From a virus, in IMG/VR virus record IMGVR_UViG_3300046003_003813, positions 1 through 37,537 of that record: a DNA stretch of 37,537 bases; one strand, written 5' to 3'. Under the pieces are notes generated by a model. It saw only the letters and a list, made by a program, of their open reading frames with translations. It searched no databases and was not told the origin of the DNA. The position numbers and the translations under genes were made by a program. Shown here in pieces: positions 14,913 through 22,295 of the stretch (positions are counted from its first letter, which is position 1; each line of letters begins with the position of its first letter).

Positions 14913-15166
14913 AAAACACAATAGACAGATCAATGTTCGACTTAGACACACAAAGATTGTTACACAGTCTAAACATCGAACCAGCACCGTTATTCGACAT
15001 TGAAGTTAACGATGCCGAAATAGTAGAACCCAACAACGTTTTAGGATTTTACGCTTGGATGGATAACATCAACAGTAACTTCTTAAACGATGCACACGCA
15101 ATGTCAAGAGGTGCGTTAATCGTAGCAAATCACAAAATCAATCAAAACATTAGAAATTATGAATGA
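14909..15166 (+). CDS. Hypothetical early protein
   Basis: 85 residues from the ATG at 14909 (MKNTIDRSMFDLDTQRLLHS). A longer frame would need a TTG at 14816 inside the preceding peptide gene and is rejected. Acidic, helical; no recognised domain. Overlaps both neighbours by a few nucleotides. Confidence 0.66.
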   Translation: MKNTIDRSMFDLDTQRLLHSLNIEPAPLFDIEVNDAEIVEPNNVLGFYAWMDNINSNFLNDAHAMSRGALIVANHKINQNIRNYE

Positions 15167-15260
15167 TTCAACCCTAGAGAAAATCGGAGCAGTAATAATC
15201 TACTCTTTTTTCGCAGCATTATTAATACTCGTCATTATGTACGGGGATATGAAAGGATAA
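15159..15260 (+). CDS. Small single-pass membrane protein
   Basis: 33 residues with one hydrophobic helix (IGAVIIYSFFAALLILVIMY). Overlaps the previous gene by 8 nt. Function unknown. Confidence 0.52.
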   Translation: MNDSTLEKIGAVIIYSFFAALLILVIMYGDMKG

Positions 15261-15285
15261 AAACAACCAATAAAAAAACAAGATT

Positions 15286-15897
15286 ATGAAAACGATTTAC
15301 CAAAAATTACTAACCATTCAACAACGTGTTAATGGATTAGGGAAAGACAAAGCAACTTATAACTATAAGTATGTGACAGGCGATAAACTTCTTGGAGAGG
15401 TTAAGCCAATGATGAATGAGTTAGGATTACTTCTAAAACAAGAGGTATTAAGCATCGAAAACACCCGACAAGATTATGTTACTAAAGCTGGTAATAAGTC
15501 TGAAATCTTATCTAAAGTAATGATGAAATTTACTTGGATTGATACAGAAAGCGGAGAGAAAGACGAAAATCTTTTCGGGGCAAATGGTCAAAACGATTGG
15601 GAGAAAGGATTAGGTAGTGCCTTAACGTATGCAGAAAGATACTTCTTACTTAAATACTTCCACATCGCAACCGATGAAGATGATATTGATAATGATAAAA
15701 GAGTTACAACTCCAGCTGTTCCAATTGTAGAGCCTGTTAAAATAGATATTGAAAGACTTGAAAAGAGATTAGAAGCGTGTGTGGATGTTGCAAATCTTGA
15801 AACAACTTACAAATCACTTTCTCCTGCAGAACAAAAAGCAATAGCAGGATTTACGATTAAATTAAAAGAAAAACTAACCAATAAAACAGCAGCGTAA
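15286..15897 (+). CDS. erf: ERF family single-strand annealing protein
   Basis: 203 residues. The start (IYQKLLTIQQRVNGLGKDKATYNYKYVTGDKLL) and the block GSALTYAERYFLLKYFHIATDEDD are hallmarks of the ERF family of phage recombinases, which anneal complementary single strands at breaks and help circularise or concatenate phage DNA. The C-terminal about 60 residues are a linker and helical tail. It sits with SSB-like, NinB and nuclease genes in a recombination block. Confidence 0.9.
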   Translation: MKTIYQKLLTIQQRVNGLGKDKATYNYKYVTGDKLLGEVKPMMNELGLLLKQEVLSIENTRQDYVTKAGNKSEILSKVMMKFTWIDTESGEKDENLFGANGQNDWEKGLGSALTYAERYFLLKYFHIATDEDDIDNDKRVTTPAVPIVEPVKIDIERLEKRLEACVDVANLETTYKSLSPAEQKAIAGFTIKLKEKLTNKTAA

Positions 15898-16343
15898 TGG
15901 GAGCAACAAGCGAAATGTATTTACAGATGAGAGCAGACGAAATCGTACAAATGTATGATTCAACTTTCACGAAAAAAGAAGCGATTAAAACGGGTACAGA
16001 TTTAGCCTTAAATGTGTTTGAAAGTGGGGAAGTTTCCCCAGCCGAAGTAATGGCGAACCTATCCCGTTTAAAATGGGTTATCGATGCAGCAGAAACCACA
16101 ATGAGAAGTAAACTTGAAATCTATGACAAGCAAATAATTCTAGGTTTAGAGTTCAATTATGTAAACGGTGGTAATACTATCAACTATGCAGACGATGAAG
16201 TTTATTCAACGATCAAAGCGGATTTAGATGCAAGGGTAGAACTTTTGAAACTTGCACAGAAACAAGAGATTTTAGACTTGTACGGGAATTTAGTTCCAAA
16301 GGTTTCAACAACACCGAGAAAAAGTAGTATAACAATTAAATAA
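15897..16343 (+). CDS. Hypothetical protein of the recombination block
   Basis: 148 residues, mainly helical, no catalytic motif seen. It overlaps the erf stop by 1 nt (TAATG) and precedes the SSB-like gene by 12 bp, so it probably acts in recombination or replication. Proteins of this kind recur beside erf in Bacteroidetes prophages. Confidence 0.68.
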   Translation: MGATSEMYLQMRADEIVQMYDSTFTKKEAIKTGTDLALNVFESGEVSPAEVMANLSRLKWVIDAAETTMRSKLEIYDKQIILGLEFNYVNGGNTINYADDEVYSTIKADLDARVELLKLAQKQEILDLYGNLVPKVSTTPRKSSITIK

Positions 16344-16355
16344 ATAAAAACAATT

Positions 16356-16712
16356 ATGAGTGAATTAGTAGGTAAGATTATCGTAATCGGGAACACCGAA
16401 ACAGTAGGAAGTGCAGGAACTTTCCAAAAAAGATTAATCGTTATTGAGACAGATGAGAAGTACAGTCAAAAAGTGCCTTTAGATTTTGTTCAAGATAAAT
16501 GCGATTTACTTGACAAGTTTACAATCGGTCAAGAGGTTACAATCGGTTATAATATCAGGGGTAATGAGTACAATAATAAGTACTATGTAAGTCTTAACGG
16601 TTGGCAGATTAAAGCGAATGACACTTCAAAACAATCGCCAGAGCCAAACACTCAAAAGTTTGAAACCGTAACGGTATTGAATGAAGAACCGGCAGACGAT
16701 TTGCCCTTTTAA
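16356..16712 (+). CDS. SSB-like OB-fold protein (DUF3127-like)
   Basis: 118 residues. The first about 85 residues have the beta-barrel pattern of DUF3127 (LVGKIIVIGNTETVG, KRLIVIETDEKYSQKVPLDF, YYVSLNGWQI). The end DDLPF is the acidic tip typical of single-stranded DNA-binding proteins that recruits partner proteins. Likely protects ssDNA and works with Erf. Confidence 0.82.
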   Translation: MSELVGKIIVIGNTETVGSAGTFQKRLIVIETDEKYSQKVPLDFVQDKCDLLDKFTIGQEVTIGYNIRGNEYNNKYYVSLNGWQIKANDTSKQSPEPNTQKFETVTVLNEEPADDLPF

Positions 16713-16757
16713 AGAGCAGATGCTCGAATTATTAATAAGCACATTTGATTTACAAGT

Positions 16758-17192
16758 ATGAAAAAAGTCGAAATCACAACATCGGTTAAAAACGGAAAAT
16801 TTACACGCAATAGGACAATAGTTTTACAAGCCATTAATTCCTTTAATAATGCCGATGTTGTTTTGACTTTTGACAAACCAAAAAAGAAACGTAGTAACAA
16901 CCAAAACAGTTTCTATTGGGGTGTATTAATCCCTTTAATGCAATCAGGAGCGAAAGACTTATGGGGCGAAGTTTGGAGCATAGACAAAGCACACAAACAC
17001 CTTTCAAATAAATTCGTGTTTCACGAAAGCATAAACGAAAAAACGGGCGAAGTTACCCAAACACCAAAATCAACAACTGAATTAACAACAACAGGATGGG
17101 AGGTATTTATGACTGAAATTAGAATTTATCTTTTAGAGGATTTTGATATAAATGCACCAGAACCAAATCAGGAAATAAAATTAGAAATTTAG
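16758..17192 (+). CDS. NinB-like recombination protein
   Basis: 144 residues. The region KPKKKRSNNQNSFYWGVLI followed by LWGEVWSIDKAHKHLSNKF and a C-terminal TTELTTTGWEVFMTEI is the NinB (lambda Orf-like) pattern. NinB-like proteins promote phage recombination by interacting with SSB and ssDNA. Placement directly after the SSB-like gene fits this. A small GAGCA/TGCTC hairpin lies in the gap upstream. Confidence 0.82.
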   Translation: MKKVEITTSVKNGKFTRNRTIVLQAINSFNNADVVLTFDKPKKKRSNNQNSFYWGVLIPLMQSGAKDLWGEVWSIDKAHKHLSNKFVFHESINEKTGEVTQTPKSTTELTTTGWEVFMTEIRIYLLEDFDINAPEPNQEIKLEI

Positions 17193-17224
17193 TAACGTTA
17201 ATGTATTAGTTTTTAGTATATTTA
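17193..17224 (+). promoter_or_regulatory. Motif-type promoter (TAACGTTAATGTATTAG ... TATATTTA)
   Basis: The motif at 17193 (second base A instead of T) and the -7-like TATATTTA at 17217-17224, 24 nt after the motif start. The next ATG lies only 5 nt after the -7 element, so the transcript would be leaderless. Confidence 0.68.
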
Positions 17225-17228
17225 CGGA

Positions 17229-17618
17229 ATGAAACACAACGAATATAATTTACAGAAAGCAGTTTGTCAGTATCTAAACTATCAACACCCGGAAGTTTTT
17301 TATTTGTCAGATACTATTGCAAGTTTAAAATTGAGTATTCCTCAACAGGTCAGAAACAATGCGATCCAAAAAAAGAATTTTCATTGTCCTGATTTATTGA
17401 TTTTAGAGCCAAATAGCACTTATAAAGGCTTGTTTATTGAATTAAAAACAGCAACACCATACAAACTAAACGGGGAAATAAAAGCGAGTTCTAAAGACCA
17501 TTTATTAAACCAACAAAACACCATCTTAAAACTCAATGAAAAGGGTTATAAATCTTTTTTCGCTTGGGAGTTTGAAACGATAATCAATGAAATCGATAAA
17601 TATTTAAAAGACAAATGA
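17229..17618 (+). CDS. VRR-NUC domain nuclease
   Basis: 129 residues. PDLLILEPNS, then YKGLFIELK, and HLLNQQNTILKLNEKGYKSFFAW form the PD-(D/E)xK core of VRR-NUC enzymes, which often cut branched DNA. It is the size of the stand-alone phage version. It probably resolves recombination or replication intermediates. Start chosen at the ATG immediately following the leaderless promoter. Confidence 0.88.
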   Translation: MKHNEYNLQKAVCQYLNYQHPEVFYLSDTIASLKLSIPQQVRNNAIQKKNFHCPDLLILEPNSTYKGLFIELKTATPYKLNGEIKASSKDHLLNQQNTILKLNEKGYKSFFAWEFETIINEIDKYLKDK

Positions 17619-17746
17619 AATACACGCCAGAACAAGCTAAAAGATTAAAAGATAAAGGAATGAATGGTTACACAAAACACGACAGACCTTTAACGCCTGT
17701 TATAATAATTGGAGAATATTACATAATCGAATCAAAACTAAACTAA
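17615..17746 (+). CDS. Small hypothetical protein
   Basis: 43 residues (MKYTPEQAKRLKDKGMNGYT ...), overlaps the nuclease stop by 4 nt and is directly followed by the next start. No known domain. Confidence 0.58.
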   Translation: MKYTPEQAKRLKDKGMNGYTKHDRPLTPVIIIGEYYIIESKLN

Positions 17747-17998
17747 ATGAATCCAAAAAGAAAACATACACAGATGCACAAGCTATTCTGCTTGTCAAGT
17801 TTACTACTCGAAAACCTTGACGAACTAAAACCAACAACACAAAGAATGATAACCTTTAAAAGCGATTTAACAGGGTTTTGCGAGGAACTTAACAACTCGG
17901 TAGCTGATACTGCCACTATACAAAAATCGACTTACTTCTCCGAGATAAGCAATAAGATAGATACGATTTTAAGAAAAGAATTTAATCCAGAAATGTAA
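17747..17998 (+). CDS. Hypothetical protein
   Basis: 83 residues, helical, starting at the base after the previous stop. Pattern HKLFCLSSLLLENLDELKP and a C-terminal helix; no motif recognised. Its stop overlaps the next start (TAATG). Confidence 0.66.
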   Translation: MNPKRKHTQMHKLFCLSSLLLENLDELKPTTQRMITFKSDLTGFCEELNNSVADTATIQKSTYFSEISNKIDTILRKEFNPEM

Positions 17999-18147
17999 TG
18001 ACAAAGCAAGTTAATAAATTATCTAACTTACAGAGAATCAATAGAATAATGAAATGGAATTACAATCGTGGAATTTGTAAGGAATCAGTCGTAGATGTGT
18101 ATAGAAAAATAATTAAAAATAAATTAAAAATTACGTTGTTGTATTAG
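17998..18147 (+). CDS. Small basic protein whose 3' end lies in a promoter motif
   Basis: 49 residues, Lys/Arg/Asn-rich. Its last codons (I-T-L-L-Y-stop) are read from the promoter motif TTACGTTGTTGTATTAG itself. The broken gene at 23417 ends the same way, so the present C terminus may come from insertion of a promoter module into an originally longer gene. Function unknown; a DNA-binding helix pair is possible. Confidence 0.6.
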   Translation: MTKQVNKLSNLQRINRIMKWNYNRGICKESVVDVYRKIIKNKLKITLLY

Positions 18148-18164
18148 TTTTATTTGTATATTTG
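18131..18164 (+). promoter_or_regulatory. Motif-type promoter of the replication operon
   Basis: TTACGTTGTTGTATTAG (18131-18147) and a perfect TATATTTG (18157-18164), 26 nt from the motif start. The predicted transcript start (about 18171) falls on an ATG and about 5 nt before the first strand of a pseudoknot. Confidence 0.8.
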
Positions 18165-18170
18165 TAATCA

Positions 18171-18248
18171 ATGGAGTGGAAGCCATTAGAAAAATATTAT
18201 CAAACCCTTTTCAGGTAAGCGACTTCCACCGCACCTGAAAGGGGTTTT
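18171..18248 (+). ncRNA. 5'-end pseudoknot leader with a 15-codon leader frame
   Basis: Helix 1: GTGGAAG (18176-18182) with CTTCCAC (18223-18229). Helix 2: 15 consecutive pairs, 18202-18216 with 18233-18247 (one G-T). The order 1-2-1'-2' makes an H-type pseudoknot. Helix 2 is followed by T-rich sequence, so it could terminate or attenuate. A leaderless frame of 15 codons (MEWKPLEKYYQTLFR, 18171-18218) ends within helix 2, so translation would compete with folding. It precedes the replisome organiser gene by 21 nt. Cis-acting regulation is inferred; no known riboswitch class is recognised. Confidence 0.7.
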
Positions 18249-18268
18249 ACTTTTTAAATCAATTATTT

Positions 18269-18928
18269 ATGGCTAAAGACTTGCCTTACTTTAAATTCTT
18301 CTGTTCTGAATGGAGCGATGGAGATATAACATTAGAAACCTACGAAACACAAGGATTATTTATAAACATTTGCGCCTATTATTGGAGTAATGAATGTGTT
18401 TTAGAACTATCTAAACTTAAAAAGAGGTTTAGAAATGATGCTGAATTAGTTGATTTACTGATTGAAAATAACTTGATAAAGGTAAATGATGGTTATGTAA
18501 TTATTAATTTCTTAAACGAACAGAAATTTGAACGTAACGAGCAATCAAAAGTAAAAAGTATTGGAGGTAAAGCCAGTGCAGAAGCTAAAAGATTAGCGAA
18601 ACTTCAACAAGAAATCAACAGAAGTTCAACAGAAAATCAACACGTGTTGAAATCCTGTTCAACAGAAAGTCAAGTATTAAGAGAAGATAAGAGAAGAGAA
18701 GATAATACTAATACAACGAAGCATCAAACTTTTACAAATCAATGTTTAGAACAATCTTCTTGGTGTGAATCAATTTCAATGAGAGAAAAGATAGCACCAG
18801 ATAAAATACAATTAGCATTAAAAGACTTTAACGGTCATTTAACATCGATAGGCGATGAGAAGCAGTATTTAAAAGATTATCAATATCATTTTGTAATGTG
18901 GGTTAAGAAACGTAAAGCAGTAAACTAA
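18269..18928 (+). CDS. Phage replisome organiser (DUF4373 / Lin1244-like)
   Basis: 219 residues. The start (LPYFKFFCSEWSDGDITLET, then QGLFINICAYYW) is the winged-helix N-terminal domain of Lin1244/Lin1753-type replication initiators. Residues about 95-150 form a polar linker with REDKRRED, a low-complexity stretch commonly seen in this family. The C-terminal 60 residues are a second helical domain. The linker DNA carries iteron-like repeats, so the origin may lie inside the gene. First gene of a three-gene replication operon behind the pseudoknot leader. Confidence 0.82.
   Translation: MAKDLPYFKFFCSEWSDGDITLETYETQGLFINICAYYWSNECVLELSKLKKRFRNDAELVDLLIENNLIKVNDGYVIINFLNEQKFERNEQSKVKSIGGKASAEAKRLAKLQQEINRSSTENQHVLKSCSTESQVLREDKRREDNTNTTKHQTFTNQCLEQSSWCESISMREKIAPDKIQLALKDFNGHLTSIGDEKQYLKDYQYHFVMWVKKRKAVN
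18602..18712. other. Candidate replication origin inside the organiser gene
   Basis: Three related repeats with core TTCAACARAAA-N-TCAA lie at about 18603, 18625 and 18658. The last two match exactly over GTTCAACAGAAA (18624 and 18657). Between them is a 14-bp palindrome TCAACACGTGTTGA (18637-18650). An almost pure purine tract (18679-18703) follows. Iterons, palindrome and strand-asymmetric tract in an initiator gene recall lambda O. Confidence 0.5.
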
Positions 18929-19425
18929 TGAGCTGGTCAACAGATAACGCAGTAAAAAGGATTTTTAACTCTTTTAAACGATTAAAAAACCAAATCTTCG
19001 AGCAAGATATAGAAGCACTTAAATTATTGAATGAGGAGTTAATAAACAATCAAAAAAACTATGTGAATGATAATATCCTATTTGCTAAACTTCTTAACTA
19101 CGCTTTAAGAAATGAACTCAAACATCAGGGTAGTATGAAAATGGCAATTAAAAGCATCGATAGTATTTTAAAAACACCTATCGCACATCACACCGAGTTT
19201 TTAAGATTAGAATTAAACCACAAAGATTTTTTAGATTATGCAGAAAGTTTAGGAATAGAAACCGATCACTTAAACCACAAAGAAAATAACAACGATTTAA
19301 TACTAACCAAAAATCAAAAAGAGGTTCAAGATAAATTGCTCAACTTCTGGAACTTCGACAAAGTAGAAAAGAGTTTTTACAACAGCGCAAACGAATTTTT
19401 AAAAGACTTAAATAATTACCAATGA
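18928..19425 (+). CDS. Probable helicase-loader or replication accessory protein
   Basis: 165 residues, helical, with no nucleotide-binding motif. The stop of the organiser gene and this start overlap by 1 nt, and the next gene's start overlaps its stop by 4 nt. The position between a replisome organiser and a RecA-fold ATPase suggests a replication partner; the family is not recognised. Confidence 0.62.
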   Translation: MSWSTDNAVKRIFNSFKRLKNQIFEQDIEALKLLNEELINNQKNYVNDNILFAKLLNYALRNELKHQGSMKMAIKSIDSILKTPIAHHTEFLRLELNHKDFLDYAESLGIETDHLNHKENNNDLILTKNQKEVQDKLLNFWNFDKVEKSFYNSANEFLKDLNNYQ

Positions 19426-20279
19426 TAGACTTCAACGAACTTAAAAAAGATTTTCAATCCGAAACGGTTTTAGACTTTAAATCAATACACGAAAAAGCAT
19501 TGATTGATTTAGATTTAATCTATGATAGACCTCCTTTAGTTATTTCAATAGGGCGAGATGATAAAGCATACAACGGAACGCATTACCCTTTACGTTTTGG
19601 AACAGCTGGAAATATATCAATGATAAAAGGCGAAGAAAAAGCAAGGAAATCATTTTTAAAATCTTTGATACTGGGTTGTTCTTTCGGGGGTAATTCAAAT
19701 CTATACACAAACAGCATCGATATTTTAGGACACGATTTAAAAGATAAATATATTGTAGATATAGATACTGAACAAGATGACTACGATAGTTGGTTAAATG
19801 CTATTAGAATCCCAAAATTAGTAGGGGTTAAACCTGATAACTATATGGCTATAAAGCTAAGGGATAAAACACCAAGCGAAAGACTGCAATATGTTGAATG
19901 GTTATTTTTAGAAAGTGAGTACAGAAATAACTTAGGGGTTGTTTCTATCGATGGCTATGTAGATTTAATTAGTGATTTTAATAATCAAGTTGAAAGTTCA
20001 GAACTAACGCAAAAGTTAATGAAATGGAGTAGTATTTCAAAAGCACACATTACAGGGGTATTGCACTTAAACCCAAACAGCGACAAAGCGAGAGGGCATT
20101 TAGGCACAATCTTACAACAGAAATGCGAAACCGTTGTAATCATAGCAGATAAAGGCGATTATAGTTTGGTTACGTGCCAACGTGGCAGAGGTAAAAAGTT
20201 TAGAGAGTTTTGTATCTCGGTAAATAATGAATGGCTGCCGGAGATAGTTGACAATCCAGATGGCGAAAGCTGGGTATAA
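19422..20279 (+). CDS. RecA-fold ATPase, probable replicative helicase-like protein
   Basis: 285 residues. P-loop GEEKARKS (70-77) keeps K76/S77 but has Arg in place of the usual last Gly. A Walker B-like strand NLGVVSIDGYVDLI and a later ITGVLHLNPNSDKARGHLG complete a RepA/DnaB-type RecA fold. The protein is shorter than a full DnaB (no N-terminal domain), as in phage RepA-like helicases. Third gene of the replication operon. Confidence 0.75.
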   Translation: MIDFNELKKDFQSETVLDFKSIHEKALIDLDLIYDRPPLVISIGRDDKAYNGTHYPLRFGTAGNISMIKGEEKARKSFLKSLILGCSFGGNSNLYTNSIDILGHDLKDKYIVDIDTEQDDYDSWLNAIRIPKLVGVKPDNYMAIKLRDKTPSERLQYVEWLFLESEYRNNLGVVSIDGYVDLISDFNNQVESSELTQKLMKWSSISKAHITGVLHLNPNSDKARGHLGTILQQKCETVVIIADKGDYSLVTCQRGRGKKFREFCISVNNEWLPEIVDNPDGESWV

Positions 20280-20294
20280 AACTTTAAGATAAAA

Positions 20295-20328
20295 TTACGT
20301 TAATGTATTAGTTTTTTACTTACATTTA
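20295..20328 (+). promoter_or_regulatory. Motif-type promoter (TTACGTTAATGTATTAG ... TACATTTA)
   Basis: Motif at 20295-20311 and -7-like TACATTTA at 20321-20328 (26 nt from motif start). It precedes the 80-residue protein gene and lies 0.3 kb before the cassette array, so it may also express the first cassettes. Confidence 0.75.
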
Positions 20329-20368
20329 CAAAAGAAATCCGGTATAGAACAATTTAAAAAGAAATAAT

Positions 20369-20611
20369 ATGAAGCAAACAGTATTAGAGTGGTTTATTCA
20401 AGAATTTGAAAAAGAACCAACAAAAGCTAATCTTGACAGATTAAATGAACAAGCTAAAGAAATGGAAAAGCAACAGCAATGTTATAGTGAGGAAGAAGTA
20501 AAAACTGCTTTTCTTGATGGGTGGCAATTAAGAGATGGAGATTTACCTTTTTCTAAAGCAATGAAAAAATGGTTTGAACAATTTAAAAAGAATATCGAGT
20601 CTAAATCGTAG
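20369..20611 (+). CDS. Hypothetical protein at the edge of the cassette array
   Basis: 80 residues, acidic, with YSEEEVKTAFLDGWQLRDGD and a helical C terminus; related in style to the 14582 protein. Its stop lies just before the first attC-like site, the usual position of a cassette gene, but no cassette start is visible upstream, so it is more likely phage core. Function unknown. Confidence 0.68.
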   Translation: MKQTVLEWFIQEFEKEPTKANLDRLNEQAKEMEKQQQCYSEEEVKTAFLDGWQLRDGDLPFSKAMKKWFEQFKKNIESKS

Positions 20612-20612
20612 T

Positions 20613-20698
20613 GTTAGGCATAACGTTTGTCGCTTGTACTAGGCGGCTATACGGTTGCGTATATTCTGCCGCTTAGTACAAACGATTGTTAGGGTGCG
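20613..20698 (+). other. attC-like site 1
   Basis: R''-like GCATAAC (20618-20624) and R'-like GTTAGGG (20688-20694) bracket a strong hairpin: 14 pairs (20634-20647 with 20668-20681, one G-T) topped by TATACG/CGTATA (20648-20653 with 20658-20663) and a 4-nt tip. AAC pairs with GTT at the outer end. It is clearly richer in G+C than its surroundings. The R' side starts cassette 1. Confidence 0.65.
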
Positions 20699-20726
20699 TA
20701 GTGGGTAATTAAATAAAAAAGAAGTT

Positions 20727-20879
20727 ATGAAAACAGAATTAAATCAATCATTACCCATTTTTTGGAAAGGTAAACTTTGCAAACTTATTAAATGGGAAAC
20801 CTTAAATTTTGGAGGTAAATTAAAAATTAAAATCGATAAAAAGTTTATCGAGGCTGATATTGACGAATTAAAAAACTAA
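20727..20879 (+). CDS. Cassette 1 small protein
   Basis: 50 residues, Lys-rich beta pattern (MKTELNQSLPIFWKGKLCKL ...). First gene after the R' box of attC-like site 1; followed 2 bp later by a zinc-ribbon-like gene. Function unknown. Confidence 0.6.
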   Translation: MKTELNQSLPIFWKGKLCKLIKWETLNFGGKLKIKIDKKFIEADIDELKN

Positions 20880-20881
20880 TT

Positions 20882-21091
20882 ATGGAAGAATGTAAATGCC
20901 CTCATTGTGGCTCAAAAGATTTTTATGTTCACGAATTTGAATACTGGAAAGCTCACGTTGACAAAGATGAACCAAATACAATTAATTGTTTTCACAAGTC
21001 AAGCGGAATTGATCTTGTAGAATGTGCAAAATGTGAAGCAGATATTACAGAAATAAGTACTAACCCTGATTTTAAATTTAATTTCCAATGA
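20882..21091 (+). CDS. Cassette 1 zinc-ribbon-like protein
   Basis: 69 residues with CKCPHCGSKDFYVHEFEY near the N terminus and CAKCEAD about 35 residues later, the two knuckles of a zinc ribbon. The stop overlaps the start of the methyltransferase gene by 4 nt, so the two are coupled; a regulatory or partner role is possible. Confidence 0.68.
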   Translation: MEECKCPHCGSKDFYVHEFEYWKAHVDKDEPNTINCFHKSSGIDLVECAKCEADITEISTNPDFKFNFQ

Positions 21092-21762
21092 TACAGCTAA
21101 ATAAACAAGATGCTTTCTCTTTTTTATCAGGACTAGAAAATAATAGTGTTGATATGGTATTTACCGACCCACCTTATTGGACTTTAAATAAATGGAGAAA
21201 CGTAGGAACTACAACAAGATTAGGTGGTAATTCAGATAAAGACAAGCAAACAGGATGGTTTGAAACTATTGACAGTGAAGAATTGTGGCAGTTGATGTGC
21301 GAATTGTACCGAGTTTTGAAAAAAGATAGACATTGTTTCGTTATGTGTGACGGACAGACTTTAAAATGGGTTTTAGGATATGCAGAAGAAGCGGGTTTTA
21401 GTTATTTTAAGCCACTTATTTGGGACAAAGTTAGTCTTGGAATGGGCTATCATTTTAGAAGCCGACACGAATTTATTGTAATGCTCGATAAAGGTAAAAA
21501 TAGAAAACCAAAAAGTTTATCTATACCTGATATTTTTGAAGTTCCAATGATAAAAGGCGGTTATCCAACTGAAAAACCACAAGGATTGATTGATATTTTT
21601 ATTGACCAATTTACAGAAGAAAACGAAGTTGTTGTTGATCCTTTCTTTGGAAGTGGAACAGTTCCTTTAAGTTGTAAACAAAAAAACAGAATTTTCAAAG
21701 GCTCTGATATTAGCGATGAATCACATAGATATTCAGAATCACGCTTGAATACGCTCTTTTGA
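21088..21762 (+). CDS. Cassette 1 DNA methyltransferase (N4/N6 type, DPPYW first)
   Basis: 224 residues. The catalytic motif TDPPYW (residues about 26-31) comes first and the SAM-binding motif VVDPFFGSGTV (about 189-199) last, the permuted order of the beta class of DNA amino-methyltransferases. RSRHEFIVMLDKG and KGGYPTEKPQGLIDIFI are typical of the family. No restriction gene lies beside it, so it is an orphan enzyme that probably masks phage DNA or alters gene regulation. It ends 18 bp before attC-like site 2. Confidence 0.88.
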   Translation: MIQLNKQDAFSFLSGLENNSVDMVFTDPPYWTLNKWRNVGTTTRLGGNSDKDKQTGWFETIDSEELWQLMCELYRVLKKDRHCFVMCDGQTLKWVLGYAEEAGFSYFKPLIWDKVSLGMGYHFRSRHEFIVMLDKGKNRKPKSLSIPDIFEVPMIKGGYPTEKPQGLIDIFIDQFTEENEVVVDPFFGSGTVPLSCKQKNRIFKGSDISDESHRYSESRLNTLF

Positions 21763-21778
21763 ATGATAATCGAACTAT

Positions 21779-21860
21779 GCACCCTAACGTTATGGTGCTT
21801 GTAGATGCCAGCCTACACGCAAACCATATTTCGGCTGGTAGCTACAAACACCTGTTATAA
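21779..21860 (+). other. attC-like site 2
   Basis: R'' side GCACCCTAAC (21779-21788) is the exact reverse complement of GTTAGGGTGC (20688-20697) at the start of cassette 1, as expected for an integron cassette. Hairpin arms 21794-21813 and 21833-21852 pair over 20 positions (17 standard pairs, one G-T, two mismatches). R'-like GTTATAA at 21854-21860 starts cassette 2. Confidence 0.68.
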
Positions 21861-21869
21861 TTCGTTTTT

Positions 21870-22010
21870 ATGAGAACACACAAAAGTAAAATAATTCAGA
21901 AAATGCTCGATGATATGGCAAAAGACCATTGGTGGGTAAAACTAAAAAGATGGTATCGTTTAAAACTTTGGGTTTTACGATGTTTTCTTTTTAACCGCAA
22001 TCGTGATTAA
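21870..22010 (+). CDS. Cassette 2 small basic protein
   Basis: 46 residues, very basic with several Trp (HWWVKLKRWYRLKLWVLRCF), possibly membrane-active or nucleic-acid binding. It is the only gene of cassette 2, with its stop 5 bp before the R'' box of site 3. Function unknown. Confidence 0.55.
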   Translation: MRTHKSKIIQKMLDDMAKDHWWVKLKRWYRLKLWVLRCFLFNRNRD

Positions 22011-22015
22011 AATGA

Positions 22016-22151
22016 GTTATAACGTTCCGTGTGTTTATTTCAGTTGTGGAATGGCATAAAACTAACTTTCGATTAATAACTAAAAACAAAAGTACAAACT
22101 AAACATTGAATTAAACCAAAAGCCACAATTGAATAAACACGCTGTTATGCG
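22016..22151 (+). other. attC-like site 3
   Basis: R''-like GTTATAAC (22016-22023) matches R' GTTATAA of site 2. Arms about 22031-22049 and 22123-22140 pair over 18 positions with one bulge and one G-T, closing a 73-nt variable loop. R'-like GTTATGC (22144-22150) begins cassette 3. The long loop resembles larger attC sites. Confidence 0.62.
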
Positions 22152-22216
22152 TTCGGCTTTTTTTAGTGTTGATTTTCAGGTTATTAAAAAATAAATTAAA
22201 AATACTTTGAAAAATG

Positions 22217-22247
22217 TTTGCAGAAATCAAAATAAGTATTATATTTG
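22217..22247 (+). promoter_or_regulatory. Cassette 3 internal promoter
   Basis: TTTG (22217-22220), exactly 19 bp, TATATTTG (22240-22247): a textbook Bacteroidetes promoter without the phage motif. It gives cassette 3 its own expression and forces the downstream start to 22296. Confidence 0.8.
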
Positions 22248-22295
22248 TACTCAGATAACAACAACGAAGTTTTTATCACTAAAAAAATAGAAATT

